A DNA stretch of 64,000 nt from JAEZBP01 sp963832725 (lineage in GTDB: Bacteria; Myxococcota_A; Polyangia; Polyangiales; Sandaracinaceae): positions 2,418,001 to 2,482,000 of the forward strand of contig CAWHVG010000005.1 of the NCBI GenBank assembly GCA_963832725.1. The letters are read 5' to 3'. The stretch's first letter is position 1. Every line of letters begins with the position of its first letter. The notes beneath the pieces were generated by a model that ran no database searches, was not told the origin of the DNA, and saw only the letters and a list, made by a program, of their open reading frames with translations. Position numbers and translations under genes: made by a program. This document shows, one piece after another, positions 1-8,643 of this stretch.

Positions 1-148
1 GCATCCCGCCGCGCATGTTGGTCTCCATGGTCATGCCGCTCGAGCGGGCGACCATGGCGGCGGACTCGAGGACCATCTTTTCGCCCGGCGCGTCGAAGGT
101 GACCTTGACCATGCTGAAGTCGGGCTTGTCGAGCAGCTCGTATCGCAT
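1..148 (-). CDS. AIM24 family protein, N-terminal part (runs off the window)
   Basis: Only the first 49 codons are inside the window; the gene continues past base 1. The ATG is at 148 and the protein begins MRYELLDKPDFSMVKV, then 'PGEKMVLESAAMVA', the pattern that opens AIM24/TIGR00266 proteins (compare 'PGESIVAESGAMVG' in the next gene). It is the last of three paralogues in one minus-strand operon, 16 bases after the preceding stop. AIM24 proteins are beta-rich; the bacterial role is not well established. The family call rests on the N-terminus and the tandem paralogues. Confidence 0.75.
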   Translation of the reverse strand, partial: MRYELLDKPDFSMVKVTFDAPGEKMVLESAAMVARSSGMTMETNMRGGM

Positions 149-164
149 TTGGGTCTCTTCCTTC

Positions 165-845
165 TCAGCCGCGGCGCGGCGGCAGCATCTGGCCGATGGT
201 CTGGCCGTACTCGCTGGCGTTCCGGGACTGGATCCAGATGCGACCCTGGCCCTGGAAGCGGCAGACGAGGCCCTCGCCGGAGAGCCAGGACGCGATCCAG
301 CCGCCGGCGCTCTTGCCCACCGAGTACTGGAGGGTGCCGTCCCAGGCCACCAGGTGCCCGGTGTCGATCACCATGTGGCCGTCGCAGTGGAGCTCCTCGA
401 TGCCGCCGAAGCTGCCGACGACGAGCTGTCCGGGCTGCTGCGAGACGGCCTTGAGCACGAAGACGCCGGCGCCGCTGAAGAAGCCCTTGAAGCCCCCCAC
501 CTGCGTCTCAATCTGTACGTCCGGCGTGGAGGCGACGTAGGCCGAGTTCTGGATGAAGTAGCCGTGGGGGGTCATCTCCAGCAGGGTCATGTCGCCGCAG
601 AGCGCCTGGGCGAGCAGGACCTCGCCGGGACCGTTCTGGGCGGTGAACGTGTTGCGGAAGAACGACTCCCCGCCGAACATCCGCTTGAGGCCGCCCATCA
701 TCCCGCCCTGCGACTGCGTCTGCATGGCGACGTTGGTGCTCATGCCGACCATGGCGCCCGACTCGGCCACGATGGACTCGCCCGGCTGGAGGGCGACCCG
801 CGCCATGGAGTGCGCCGGACGATACCCGATCTCAATCTGCGGCAT
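165..845 (-). CDS. AIM24 family protein (TIGR00266-like)
   Basis: A complete protein of 226 residues starting MPQIEIGYRPAHSMARV. Family hallmarks are visible in order: 'LQPGESIVAESGAMVGMS' near residue 20, 'GESFFRNTFTA' near 60, repeated 'Y/YVAS' blocks, 'GLVCRFQGQGRIWIQSRN' near the C-terminus. No signal peptide or membrane helix is visible, so it is probably cytosolic. It is the middle gene of a three-gene paralogous operon (14-16 bp spacings). The family is described as a mitochondrial biogenesis homologue in yeast; in bacteria its biochemical role is unknown, so none is assigned here. Confidence 0.85.
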   Translation of the reverse strand: MPQIEIGYRPAHSMARVALQPGESIVAESGAMVGMSTNVAMQTQSQGGMMGGLKRMFGGESFFRNTFTAQNGPGEVLLAQALCGDMTLLEMTPHGYFIQNSAYVASTPDVQIETQVGGFKGFFSGAGVFVLKAVSQQPGQLVVGSFGGIEELHCDGHMVIDTGHLVAWDGTLQYSVGKSAGGWIASWLSGEGLVCRFQGQGRIWIQSRNASEYGQTIGQMLPPRRG

Positions 846-859
846 CTCTCGCTCCTCCT

Positions 860-1660
860 TCAGCTCGGCATCAGCGGCGTGAGCCAGCCGGCCAGCGAGC
901 TCAGATTGCGCGACTGGATGTACACGCGCCCCTGCCCCTTGAACTCACAGACGATACCTTCGCCGGAGGCCATCAGGCCCATCAGCCCACCGCCGGCGCC
1001 CTTGATGTCGAAGTCCAGGTTGCCCTCGAACCCGACCAGGTGGCCGTTGTCGACGATGTACGAGCCGTTCACGTCCACGGCGTGGATGCCGCCGTAGCTG
1101 TTGAACCAGAGGTCGCCGTGACCCGAGAGCTGGAGGAAGAACGCCCCCTCCTTCGCCAAGAGCGACTTCAGCCCGCCGAACTTCATGCCCATGTCGACGT
1201 CGCCGACCGACGCGACGTACGCGCCGCTCGAGAGCGTGAGGGTCTCACCCTGCATGCGGCGGTAGGAGATGTTGCCGCTCAGCGCCGGCGCCACCCACAC
1301 GCTGCCCGGCTGCGGGGCGGTGAAGTGGTTCACGAAGAAGGTCTCGCCGCCGACGACCTTGCGGATGAGGGCGATGACGAACGCCTTCATCATGGCCCAC
1401 AGCCCGGGGCTGCGGCCGGCGTTCATCTTTACCTCCATCCCCACGTGGTCGTGGCGCGCGACCATCGAGCCCGCCTCGGCGATGAGCGTCTGGCCGGGCT
1501 GCAGATCGACCCGGAGCATCGCGAACGACGGTCCGTGGGTGATCTCGTGCTGCACCGGAGCCTGGGCCGGCTGCGATTGGGCCGGCTGCGATTGGGCCGG
1601 CTGCGGTTGGGCCGGCTGCGGTGGGCCGCTGGGCTGCGGCGCGTTCATCTGTGGCTGCAT
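860..1660 (-). CDS. AIM24 family protein with Pro/Gln repeat N-terminus
   Basis: The frame is open back to 1948, but the natural start is the ATG at 1660 (MQPQMNAPQPSG), preceded by an AGAGG-type ribosome site; the upstream part is Arg-rich and lies in the divergent promoter region. The 266-residue protein has a short degenerate PAQPQ/PAQSQ repeat (about residues 12-32), then the AIM24 fold: 'LQPGQTLIAEAGSMVA', 'GETFFVNHFTA', 'GIVCEFKGQGRVYIQSRN'. It is the first gene of the three-paralogue operon and so is probably expressed from the 1661-1854 divergent region. The Pro/Gln segment may be a flexible linker. Confidence 0.85.
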   Translation of the reverse strand: MQPQMNAPQPSGPPQPAQPQPAQSQPAQSQPAQAPVQHEITHGPSFAMLRVDLQPGQTLIAEAGSMVARHDHVGMEVKMNAGRSPGLWAMMKAFVIALIRKVVGGETFFVNHFTAPQPGSVWVAPALSGNISYRRMQGETLTLSSGAYVASVGDVDMGMKFGGLKSLLAKEGAFFLQLSGHGDLWFNSYGGIHAVDVNGSYIVDNGHLVGFEGNLDFDIKGAGGGLMGLMASGEGIVCEFKGQGRVYIQSRNLSSLAGWLTPLMPS

Positions 1661-1854
1661 GTTCCTCTCGGTGCTCGCCTTGTACCGTGGGCGAGCGTTC
1701 CTCCGCAATCGCCCCCGGTCATCTGGAGACCTCGTACGGAGATCGTCACCGGATGTTCCCGCCGGGACGCCACACTCGTGGAGCTTCGCCACAGGGGAGT
1801 CCGCTCCCGCGGGCCACCGTTCGGGTTGGAACGGATCCTGTTGCGTCGCCGAGC

Positions 1855-2361
1855 ATGGAGACCCGTCAACGACTCGCCGAATCGGCGATCCCTCCGTGGA
1901 CCGAGCGCTGGTCCAGCCGGCGTCAGCTCGGCTTCGGGGCCGTGGCATGCATCCCCCTGGTGCTGCTCGCGGCCACTTTCATCAGCTGGTTCCTGGCAGC
2001 GATCGGGGTGGGCACGCCGTACACCGACTCGCTGCTGCCCATCCTCTTCTACACGCACGTGGGCGCGCAGTTCATCACACTGCTGGTGTTCGGGCACCTC
2101 ATGGTCGCCAACCCGCAGCTCAGCGGGAGCGCCAAGACCGTGTGGAGCGCCGCCTTCCTCTTCCTCGCGCCCTTCGCCATCCCGACCTACTGGGCGATGC
2201 ACGTCTGGCACGAGGATCCGAGCGTCCCGGCGGAGTGGGAACACCAGCGGCCCCAGCACTCGGTGCACGTCTACGACTACGACTACGAGACCCACGAGAA
2301 GGGCGACGAGCGCCGCGACGACGGCTCGATTTCCCATCACGTGGACGCCGAAGCCACCTGA
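1855..2361 (+). CDS. small membrane protein of unknown function
   Basis: The 168-residue protein begins METRQRLAESAIPPW. Three hydrophobic segments are visible, around residues 25-50 (PLVLLAATFISWFLAAIGV), 58-82 (ILFYTHVGAQFITLLVFG) and 92-115 (AAFLFLAPFAIPTYWAMH). The tail is hydrophilic and charged, rich in His, Asp and Glu. I do not recognise the family. The gene is divergent from the AIM24 operon and has no close partner downstream. The start is the first ATG that avoids an Arg-rich upstream extension; no strong ribosome site marks it. Confidence 0.6.
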   Translation: METRQRLAESAIPPWTERWSSRRQLGFGAVACIPLVLLAATFISWFLAAIGVGTPYTDSLLPILFYTHVGAQFITLLVFGHLMVANPQLSGSAKTVWSAAFLFLAPFAIPTYWAMHVWHEDPSVPAEWEHQRPQHSVHVYDYDYETHEKGDERRDDGSISHHVDAEAT

Positions 2362-2528
2362 TCGACACGCCCGCGACCCCCGCCGGGCACCTCTCGGCGT
2401 CGCGGTGTCCTACATATCAGCGTAGGAATTCCGGCAACTTGCGTCGCCAATCGGAGCCGATCGGCGACGGATCCGTCCGGGGTCCGGCGCGCTCGTGATC
2501 CCGCGTGATGCGGGGATGGTCTCGCATG

Positions 2529-2607
2529 CGAACACTACCTGAACGGGTGTATACCCACGATATCTGGTAGATTTCTTGGTCATCTAGGCCACCCACAGTA
2601 GTGTTCG
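2529..2607. repeat. 10-bp perfect inverted repeat, arms about 59 bases apart
   Basis: CGAACACTAC at 2529-2538 is the exact reverse complement of GTAGTGTTCG at 2598-2607. The arms lie about 380 bases upstream of the ribonucleotide reductase start. The ACACTA/TAGTGT core resembles half of an NrdR box but the spacing is not canonical. It could be an operator pair or a long hairpin. Confidence 0.45.
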
Positions 2608-2813
2608 TGACGTGACAAGGCGCTGCACCGCGTTACGCAGGGTCGTTTGCGATACCTCGCTGCCCCGGCGCCCAAGGACGGCGTCGAATCCCCCGAGATA
2701 CGGGCCCAATGACCTGAAATGACTTCGGAATTCGGAAATCGACATCGAGCTCCGCAAGACCCCTTGACCCGGATTCCCGAGACCGGTACCCCCGGGCTTC
2801 TCACACCACGGGT

Positions 2814-2957
2814 AGTGGGGGGGAGGAAATGCATTCCCCACTGGTTGTGGACGACCCGTCCCAGGCTGAGGACGATTGTGCTCGGGGCTCACGCTTCTGC
2901 CCTCACGGTAGAGGCGGCGAGTTCTCGTGGTGTGGATTCGTCCGCTCGCATGCGGAC
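2814..2957 (+). promoter_or_regulatory. structured leader upstream of nrdJ
   Basis: Two hairpins can be drawn just upstream of the start: AGTGGGG (2814-2820) with CCCCACT (2836-2842), and GTCCGC (2940-2945) with GCGGAC (2952-2957). The GGGAGG ribosome site follows at about 2969-2974. An attenuation or translation-control role is possible but only inferred. Confidence 0.3.
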
Positions 2958-2980
2958 AGTGAAGATGGCGGGAGGCTGAC

Positions 2981-5900
2981 GTGTCGGTAGATTTTCGTAC
3001 GGTGAAGGACGCAGGCGCAGAGACGGGCATGAACGGGCGGGGCACCGATTCGACGAGCCCGGGCCTGCCCTTCGAGCGGCGGCACACGCGGGCGGGCGCC
3101 GACCCGCTCGATGGAATCGACTACGAGCTGCGCGACAGCGTGATCACCAACCCGGACGGGTCGGTGGTCTTCGAGCTGCGCGGAGCCGAGGTACCGCGCA
3201 GCTGGTCGCAGCTCGCCACGGACATCGCCGTCTCCAAGTACTTCCGCAAGGCGGGCATCCACGGAGACCCGAAGACGGGCGAGACCAGCGCCAGGCAGCT
3301 CGTCCACCGGGTGGCCCGGACCATCCGCGAGGCCGGCGAGGCCCTGGGCGGCTACTTCGACTCCGAGGAGGACGCCGACACCTTCGAGTCCGAGCTCAGC
3401 TACCTGCTGGTGACCCAGCGCGCGGCGTTCAACTCGCCGGTCTGGTTCAACTGCGGCCTCTTCCAGCGCTACGGCATCGAGGGTCAGGGCGGGAACTGGT
3501 ACTGGGACGCCGAGCTCGACGAGATCCGCGAGAGCACCAACGCCTACGAGCACCCGCAGTGCTCGGCCTGCTTCATCCAGAGCGTCGGCGACGACCTGAT
3601 GTCGATCTACGACCTGGTGAAGACCGAGGCGCGGCTCTTCAAGTACGGCTCGGGCACCGGCACGAACTTCAGCGCGCTGCGCGGCAAGCAGGAGATGCTC
3701 AGCGGCGGCGGCACCTCGAGCGGCCTGATGAGCTTCCTCGAGGTCTTCGACCGGGCGGCGGGCGCCACCAAGAGCGGTGGCACCACGCGCCGGGCGGCCA
3801 AGATGGTCTGCCTGGACATGGAACACCCGGAGATCGTCGACTTCATCGAGTGGAAGGTCCGCGAGGAGACCAAGGCCCGCGCGCTCATCGGCGCCGGCTA
3901 CGAGTCGGACTTCAACGGCGAGGCCTACCACACGGTCAGCGGCCAGAACTCCAACAACTCGGTCCGCGTGACCGACGAGTTCATGCGCGCCGTCGAGCAG
4001 GACGGCACCTGGACCACCCGCTTCCGCACCACCGGCCAGGACGGCGACACCTACCAGGCGCGCGACCTCTGGCGGAAGGTGGCCAACTCCGCGTGGGCCT
4101 GCGCCGACCCGGGCGTCCAGTACGACACGACCATCAACGACTGGCACACGTGCTCGAACACGGCGCGCATCAACGCGTCGAACCCGTGCTCCGAGTACAT
4201 GTTCCTCGATGACAGCGCCTGCAATCTCTCGTCGATCAACCTCGTGAAGTACATCGATGACGAGGGGCGCTTCGACATCGAGGGCTACCGGCACGCCATC
4301 CGGATCATGTTCGTCGCCCAGGAGATCCTGGTCGACCACTCGGCGTACCCGACCCGCCAGATCGCGAAGAACAGCCACGACTACCGTCCGCTCGGCCTGG
4401 GCTACGCGAACCTCGGCACCGTGCTGATGCGCCTCGGCATCCCCTACGACAGCGACCAGGCGCGCGGCTGGTGCGCGGCGCTCACCTCGATCCTCTGCGG
4501 GCACGCGTTGCGCGCGAGCGCCGAGATGGCGGGGACGAAGGGGCCCTTCCCGGGCTTCCTCAAGAACCGCGTGCCGATGCTGCGCGTGATGAACAAGCAC
4601 CGCGACGCCGCGTACGCGATCGATCGCCGGGGTGGCCCGGGCGTGGCCGGTGGCGGCGGCAGCGGCGTCCCGCAGGAGCTGCTCGACGCGGCGCGCGAGG
4701 ACTGGGACGAGGCCGTGAAGCTCGGTGAGCAGAACGGCTACCGCAACGCGCAGGCCACCGTGCTCGCGCCGACGGGCACCATCGGCCTCTTGATGGACTG
4801 CGACACCACCGGCATCGAGCCCGACTTCGCGCTGGTGAAGTTCAAGAAGCTGGCCGGCGGCGGCTACTTCAAGATCGTCAACCAGAGCGTGCCGGCCGCG
4901 CTGGCGAACCTCGGCTACACCGAGGCGCAGCGCGCCGACATCGTCGCCTACGTCAGCGGGACCAACACCTTCACGGGTGCGCCCTACCTCAACCGCAAGG
5001 CGCTCCTCGATCGCGGCCTCACCGAGGCGGACGTCGAGAAGGCGGAGAAGGCGCTACCGGGCGTGTTCGACGTCGGCCAGGCGCTGAGCCCGTGGGTCCT
5101 CGGCCCCGACGCCATGAACCGGCTCGGCCTCTCACCCGACGCCTACAACAAGCCGGGCTTCAGCCTGCTCAAGCATTTCGGCCTGACCGCCGCGCAGATC
5201 GGCGAGATCAACGACGTGGTCATCGGCCGGATGACCATCGAGGGGGCCCCGCACCTCGAGGACGAGCACCTGCCGGTCTTCGACTGCGCCAACCGCTGCG
5301 GCAAGCACGGCAAGCGCTTCCTCGAAGCGATGGCGCACGTCCGGATGATGGCGGCCGCCCAGCCCTTCCTCAGCGGCGCGATCAGCAAGACGGTCAACCT
5401 CCCCCACGAGGCCAGCGTCGAGGACGTCGAGCGCATCTACCACGAGGGCTGGAAGCTCGGCCTCAAGGCGATCGCGCTCTACCGCGACGGCTGCAAGGCC
5501 AGCCAGCCGCTGAACACCTCGTCCGACAAGGAGAGCGAGGCCGAGACCAAGGCCGAGGTGCGCGAGGAGAAGGCACCCGTCGCCGCCGCGCCGCCGCGGG
5601 AGGGCTTCGCGCCGCCGAACACGGTGCGGCATCGCCTGCCGAAGAAGCGCAGCGGGTTCACCCAGGAAGCGCGCGTGGCCGGCCACAAGAATCTTCCTCC
5701 GGACCGGTGAGTACGGGGACGGCTCCCTCGGTGAGATCTTCGTCGACATGCACAAGGAGGGCGCCGCCTTCCGCTCGCTGATGAACTGCTTCGCGATCAG
5801 CGTGTCGATGGGCCTCCAGCACGGCGTGCCTCTCTCGAGCTACGTCGACCAGTTCACGTTCACGCGCTTCGAGCCGGGCGGCATCGTCGCCGGCCACCCG

Positions 5901-6278
5901 AACATCAAGTTCGCCACCTCGATCATCGACTACGTCTTCCGCGTGCTCGGCGTGGAGTACCTCGGCCGCTACGACTTCGCGCAGGTCCCGCCGACCGAGG
6001 TGCAGCTCGAGCTGCAGAACCCGACCGACGTGGAGACGGTGCACAAGGTCGCCGGCCACCAGCCGTCGGTGCCGCCCGAGCAGATCCAGCCGGCCGAGAC
6101 GGTCGAGTTTGGGCAGGTCGACTTCGGCTTCGAGGGAGCGGGCGTCAGCGTGCTCGATCAGCAGCTCGGCGAGATGATGGGTGACGCGCCGATGTGCGAT
6201 CAGTGCGGCCACATCACCGTCCGCAACGGCGCTTGCTACAAGTGCCTGAACTGCGGCAACTCGATGGGCTGCAGCTGA
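2981..6278 (+). CDS. nrdJ: adenosylcobalamin-dependent (class II) ribonucleoside-diphosphate reductase, one frameshift
   Basis: Reduces ribonucleotides to deoxyribonucleotides for DNA synthesis using B12 chemistry. The GTG start follows a GGGAGG site. Class II hallmarks are 'CSACFIQSV' (about residue 190), 'NPCSEYMFLDDSACNLSSINL' (about 405-425), 'APTGTIGLLMDCDTTGIEP' (about 598-616) and a C-terminal zinc-ribbon-like 'CDQCGHI...CLNCGNSMGCS'. After residue 902 the frame is lost: GGCCACAAG is followed by AATCTTC where ATCTTC restores 'GHKIFLRTGEYGDGSLGEIF'. The extra A is at 5690/5691, turning GATC into GAATC. With it removed the protein is about 1,098 residues, normal for the family, and coding pressure is intact on both sides, so a sequence error is more likely than a pseudogene. 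It is monocistronic with a terminator after it. Confidence 0.9.
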
Positions 6279-6298
6279 GCTGCGAGCCAGCGAGACAC

Positions 6299-6336
6299 AG
6301 CGGGCCGTCCGTTCCGCGGGCGGCCCGCTCGCTTTT
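6299..6336 (+). terminator. rho-independent terminator after nrdJ
   Basis: AGCGGGCCGTCCG (6299-6311) pairs with CGGGCGGCCCGCT (6317-6329), a 13-bp stem with one G-T wobble, followed by CGCTTTT. It lies 20 bases after the nrdJ stop. Confidence 0.8.
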
Positions 6337-6491
6337 CCGTCTCGCGCCCGGCCCCTCGTTTCCGGTTTCCGCGCCCATTCACGTCGCGGAGATCCACGGC
6401 GCGAGCGCCATCGACGCGGCGCGTCGAAGCGACGGCGTTCCCATCCGGCGCGTGTGACGCGGCGCGTCGAGCTCGCGCGCAAGCAATCGGG

Positions 6492-8462
6492 TCAGCGGCG
6501 CTCGCGACCGCGACCGCGAACGGTCAGACCGAAACGACGGGCGAGTCGATAGAGCGTGCTCCTCGCGACGCCGAGCTCGCGCGCGGCCGCGCTGACATTG
6601 CCGCGGTGAGCATCGAGGGCGCGGCGGAGCGCGTCTTCCTCGGCCCGCTCGAGCGCGCCGGCCGGCTCCCGGGCGGACGTGTGGCGAACGTCGATCGGCA
6701 GGTGGCTGGCGCCAATCTCGTCCGCACCGGCGCCGCGGGCGGTCACCAGCGCCACATCGAGCGCCGAGATCAGCTCGCGCACGTTCCCCGGCCAGTCGTG
6801 GGCGGCGATGCGGCGCTCGGCCTCGCCCGTCAACGAAGGCGTGCTCCGCCAGCCGGCGCGCTTCGCTCGCGACGCCAGGAGCGTGCGCGCCAGCGGGACC
6901 ACGTCGCTGCGATCGCGGAGCGCCGGCAGCCTCAGCGACGCGCCCTTCAACCGGTAGTAGAGGTCCTGCCGGAACGCGCCCCGCGCCACCGCGTCGTCGA
7001 GATCGCGACAGGTCGCGCAGATCACCCGCACGTCGCAGCGCTCGCTCCGCGGATCGCCCACCCGCTGGTAGGTTCCGGACTCCAGAACGCGGAGCAGCGC
7101 CGCCTGCATGGCCAGCGGCATCTCCGCCACCTCGTCGAGGAAGAGCGTGCCGCCGCTCGCCGCCGCGAAGAGCCCCGGCCGGCCGCGCCGATCGGCACCC
7201 GTGAACGCGCCGGCGGCGTAACCGAAGAGCTCGCTCTCGAGGAGCGTCGGCGCCACCGCACCGCAGTTCACCGCCACGAAGGGTCCGTCCGCCCGGGCGC
7301 TCGATCGGTGGATGGCCTGCGCAAAGAGCTCCTTTCCCGACCCGGTCTCCGCCAGGAGCATCACCGGCAGCTCGCTGCTCGCGACCAGGCGCGCCCAGTC
7401 GATGGCCTTCAACAGCGACGCGTCCTCGGCGAAGATCGGCGCAAACACATCGTCGTCCGATGACGGCGCGTCCACCGGCGCGGGCCGCGGAGCACGAACG
7501 CGCGGGGGCGGCTCCAACCTGACGAGCACGGCGATGGGCTGGCCCCGTCGGTCGAGGACCGGCTCCGCGTGCAGCCGGAGCGAATGCTTCACCGTTCGCC
7601 CTCCCGGCGGAGGGTCCAGCGCGATGCCGGTGAGCGTCGCCCAATCGATCCCGAGGAGCGCCTCGACGTCACCACCGGCGAACGCACCCTCGAGCTGCTC
7701 GCGCGCGGCGGCGTTCATGCGCGACACCCGACCGGGCGCCTCGATCAGCAGCGCCGGATCCCCGCAGCGGTCGAGGGTGCGGGAGAGCAAGCGCAACATC
7801 GAGCTGCCCACCCCGGCATACGCTTCGAGCCGCAGGAGCTCCGAGAGGACGCGAGCTGCGCCGAAGACCGCCGCGCCGATCTCCGGCACCGCGCGCTCGA
7901 CGGTCGAGGTGGCATCGAGCACGCCGACCAACCCGCCGTGCGCGTCGAGGACCGGCGCCGCGTAACAGGCGAGCCGATGGTAGGAGCGCGCGAAGTGGGC
8001 GCGACCCAGCACGACTGTCGGGCGCCGCTCGATGGCCGCCGTCCCGATCGCGTTGGTCCCGCGGTTGGCCTCGCTCCAGGACGCCCCCTCGATCAGGCGC
8101 ACCCGGCGCGCCTCGTCGCGGAACGCGCCTCCACCTTCCGTCCGCACCACCACGCCGTCCGGGTCGGCCAGCAGGAGCACGAACCCTCGCTCGGACACGC
8201 GCGCCGCGGCCTCGTCGAGCGCCGAGGAGCCAATCGACTGGAGCATCTGCGCGTGCTCGGCTCGCAGCCGGAGCGCCTCTCCGCGCAGGAGCTGATCGTC
8301 CACGCTCGCGCCTCGAGTCGGAGCGCCCAGCCGCCGCGCGCGCGCCCATCGCTCGAGCAGCGGGTGCCCCACCGACTCGCGGATCGCGGCTCGCCCCTCC
8401 TGGAACGCGACCCACACGCGCTCCGGGACTTGATCGAGCACCAGCGGCCCCACGCTCGACAT
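6492..8462 (-). CDS. sigma-54-dependent activator, AcoR-like (GAF-AAA-Fis)
   Basis: Predicted to activate sigma-54 transcription of the divergent aldehyde dehydrogenase. The order is an N-terminal AcoR-type helical/GAF region (about 1-290), AAA+ domain (about 330-560) with Walker A 'AETGSGKE', the sigma-54 contact loop 'GAFTGADRRG', 'GGTLFLDEVAEMP', then a Fis-type helix-turn-helix at the end ('GNVSAAARELGVARSTLYR'). The ATG at 8462 (MSSVGPLVLDQVPE) is preferred; an in-frame TTG at 8552 would add 30 residues and eat into the promoter region. AcoR-family proteins sense acetoin or aldehyde/alcohol metabolites; the neighbourhood (aldehyde dehydrogenase plus DUF779) favours acetaldehyde or ethanol metabolism. 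Confidence 0.88.
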   Translation of the reverse strand: MSSVGPLVLDQVPERVWVAFQEGRAAIRESVGHPLLERWARARRLGAPTRGASVDDQLLRGEALRLRAEHAQMLQSIGSSALDEAAARVSERGFVLLLADPDGVVVRTEGGGAFRDEARRVRLIEGASWSEANRGTNAIGTAAIERRPTVVLGRAHFARSYHRLACYAAPVLDAHGGLVGVLDATSTVERAVPEIGAAVFGAARVLSELLRLEAYAGVGSSMLRLLSRTLDRCGDPALLIEAPGRVSRMNAAAREQLEGAFAGGDVEALLGIDWATLTGIALDPPPGGRTVKHSLRLHAEPVLDRRGQPIAVLVRLEPPPRVRAPRPAPVDAPSSDDDVFAPIFAEDASLLKAIDWARLVASSELPVMLLAETGSGKELFAQAIHRSSARADGPFVAVNCGAVAPTLLESELFGYAAGAFTGADRRGRPGLFAAASGGTLFLDEVAEMPLAMQAALLRVLESGTYQRVGDPRSERCDVRVICATCRDLDDAVARGAFRQDLYYRLKGASLRLPALRDRSDVVPLARTLLASRAKRAGWRSTPSLTGEAERRIAAHDWPGNVRELISALDVALVTARGAGADEIGASHLPIDVRHTSAREPAGALERAEEDALRRALDAHRGNVSAAARELGVARSTLYRLARRFGLTVRGRGRERR

Positions 8463-8593
8463 TCCATCACGGTGCGCCCGAAACGAGGCGCCAACAACCC
8501 CGATTCGATCCCTGTATCGAGGCGCGACGACGATCGTATCGAAACGCTCCAATCGATCCGTGCGAGCGAGCGCGGGAACCTAGCCGAGCGCGC

Positions 8594-8609
8594 TGGTACG
8601 TCCGCTGCA
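8594..8609 (+). promoter_or_regulatory. sigma-54 (-24/-12) promoter of the aldehyde dehydrogenase
   Basis: TGGTACGTCCGCTGCA has the invariant GG (8595-8596) and GC (8607-8608) with exactly 10 bases between them, matching YTGGYACG-N4-TTGCW apart from small deviations. It is 35 bases before the start codon and faces away from a sigma-54 activator gene, which supports it strongly. A GAGGAGG ribosome site follows at about 8632-8638. Confidence 0.8.
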
Positions 8610-8643
8610 ACGCGAGCCTTCCCGCACGACCGAGGAGGCATTC

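Larger units (their letters stand above)
2362..2980. other. intergenic region and nrdJ leader
   Basis: About 620 bases without a convincing gene. It has lower GC than its surroundings. It holds a perfect 10-bp inverted repeat, a leader with two small hairpins, and a 53-codon minus-strand frame (2584-2745, MSISEFRSHFRS...) that could be a small gene but has only a weak GGAG upstream. I saw no B12-box characteristic of an adenosylcobalamin riboswitch and no canonical NrdR box. Confidence 0.5.

Noticed and set aside
1661..1948. Longer start for the first AIM24 gene
   Set aside because: The extension is Arg-rich, unlike the family, and an ATG with a ribosome site exists at 1660.
2531..2550. NrdR box
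   Set aside because: Only the ACAC...GTGT outer parts match; the AT-rich centre and 16-base length are missing.
2362..2980. Adenosylcobalamin riboswitch before nrdJ
   Set aside because: I could not find a B12 box or the multi-helix core; only two short hairpins can be drawn.
5685..5700. Programmed frameshift or intein boundary in nrdJ
   Set aside because: No slippery heptamer or intein motif; the same GAATC-for-GATC pattern breaks unrelated genes, so an error is more likely.
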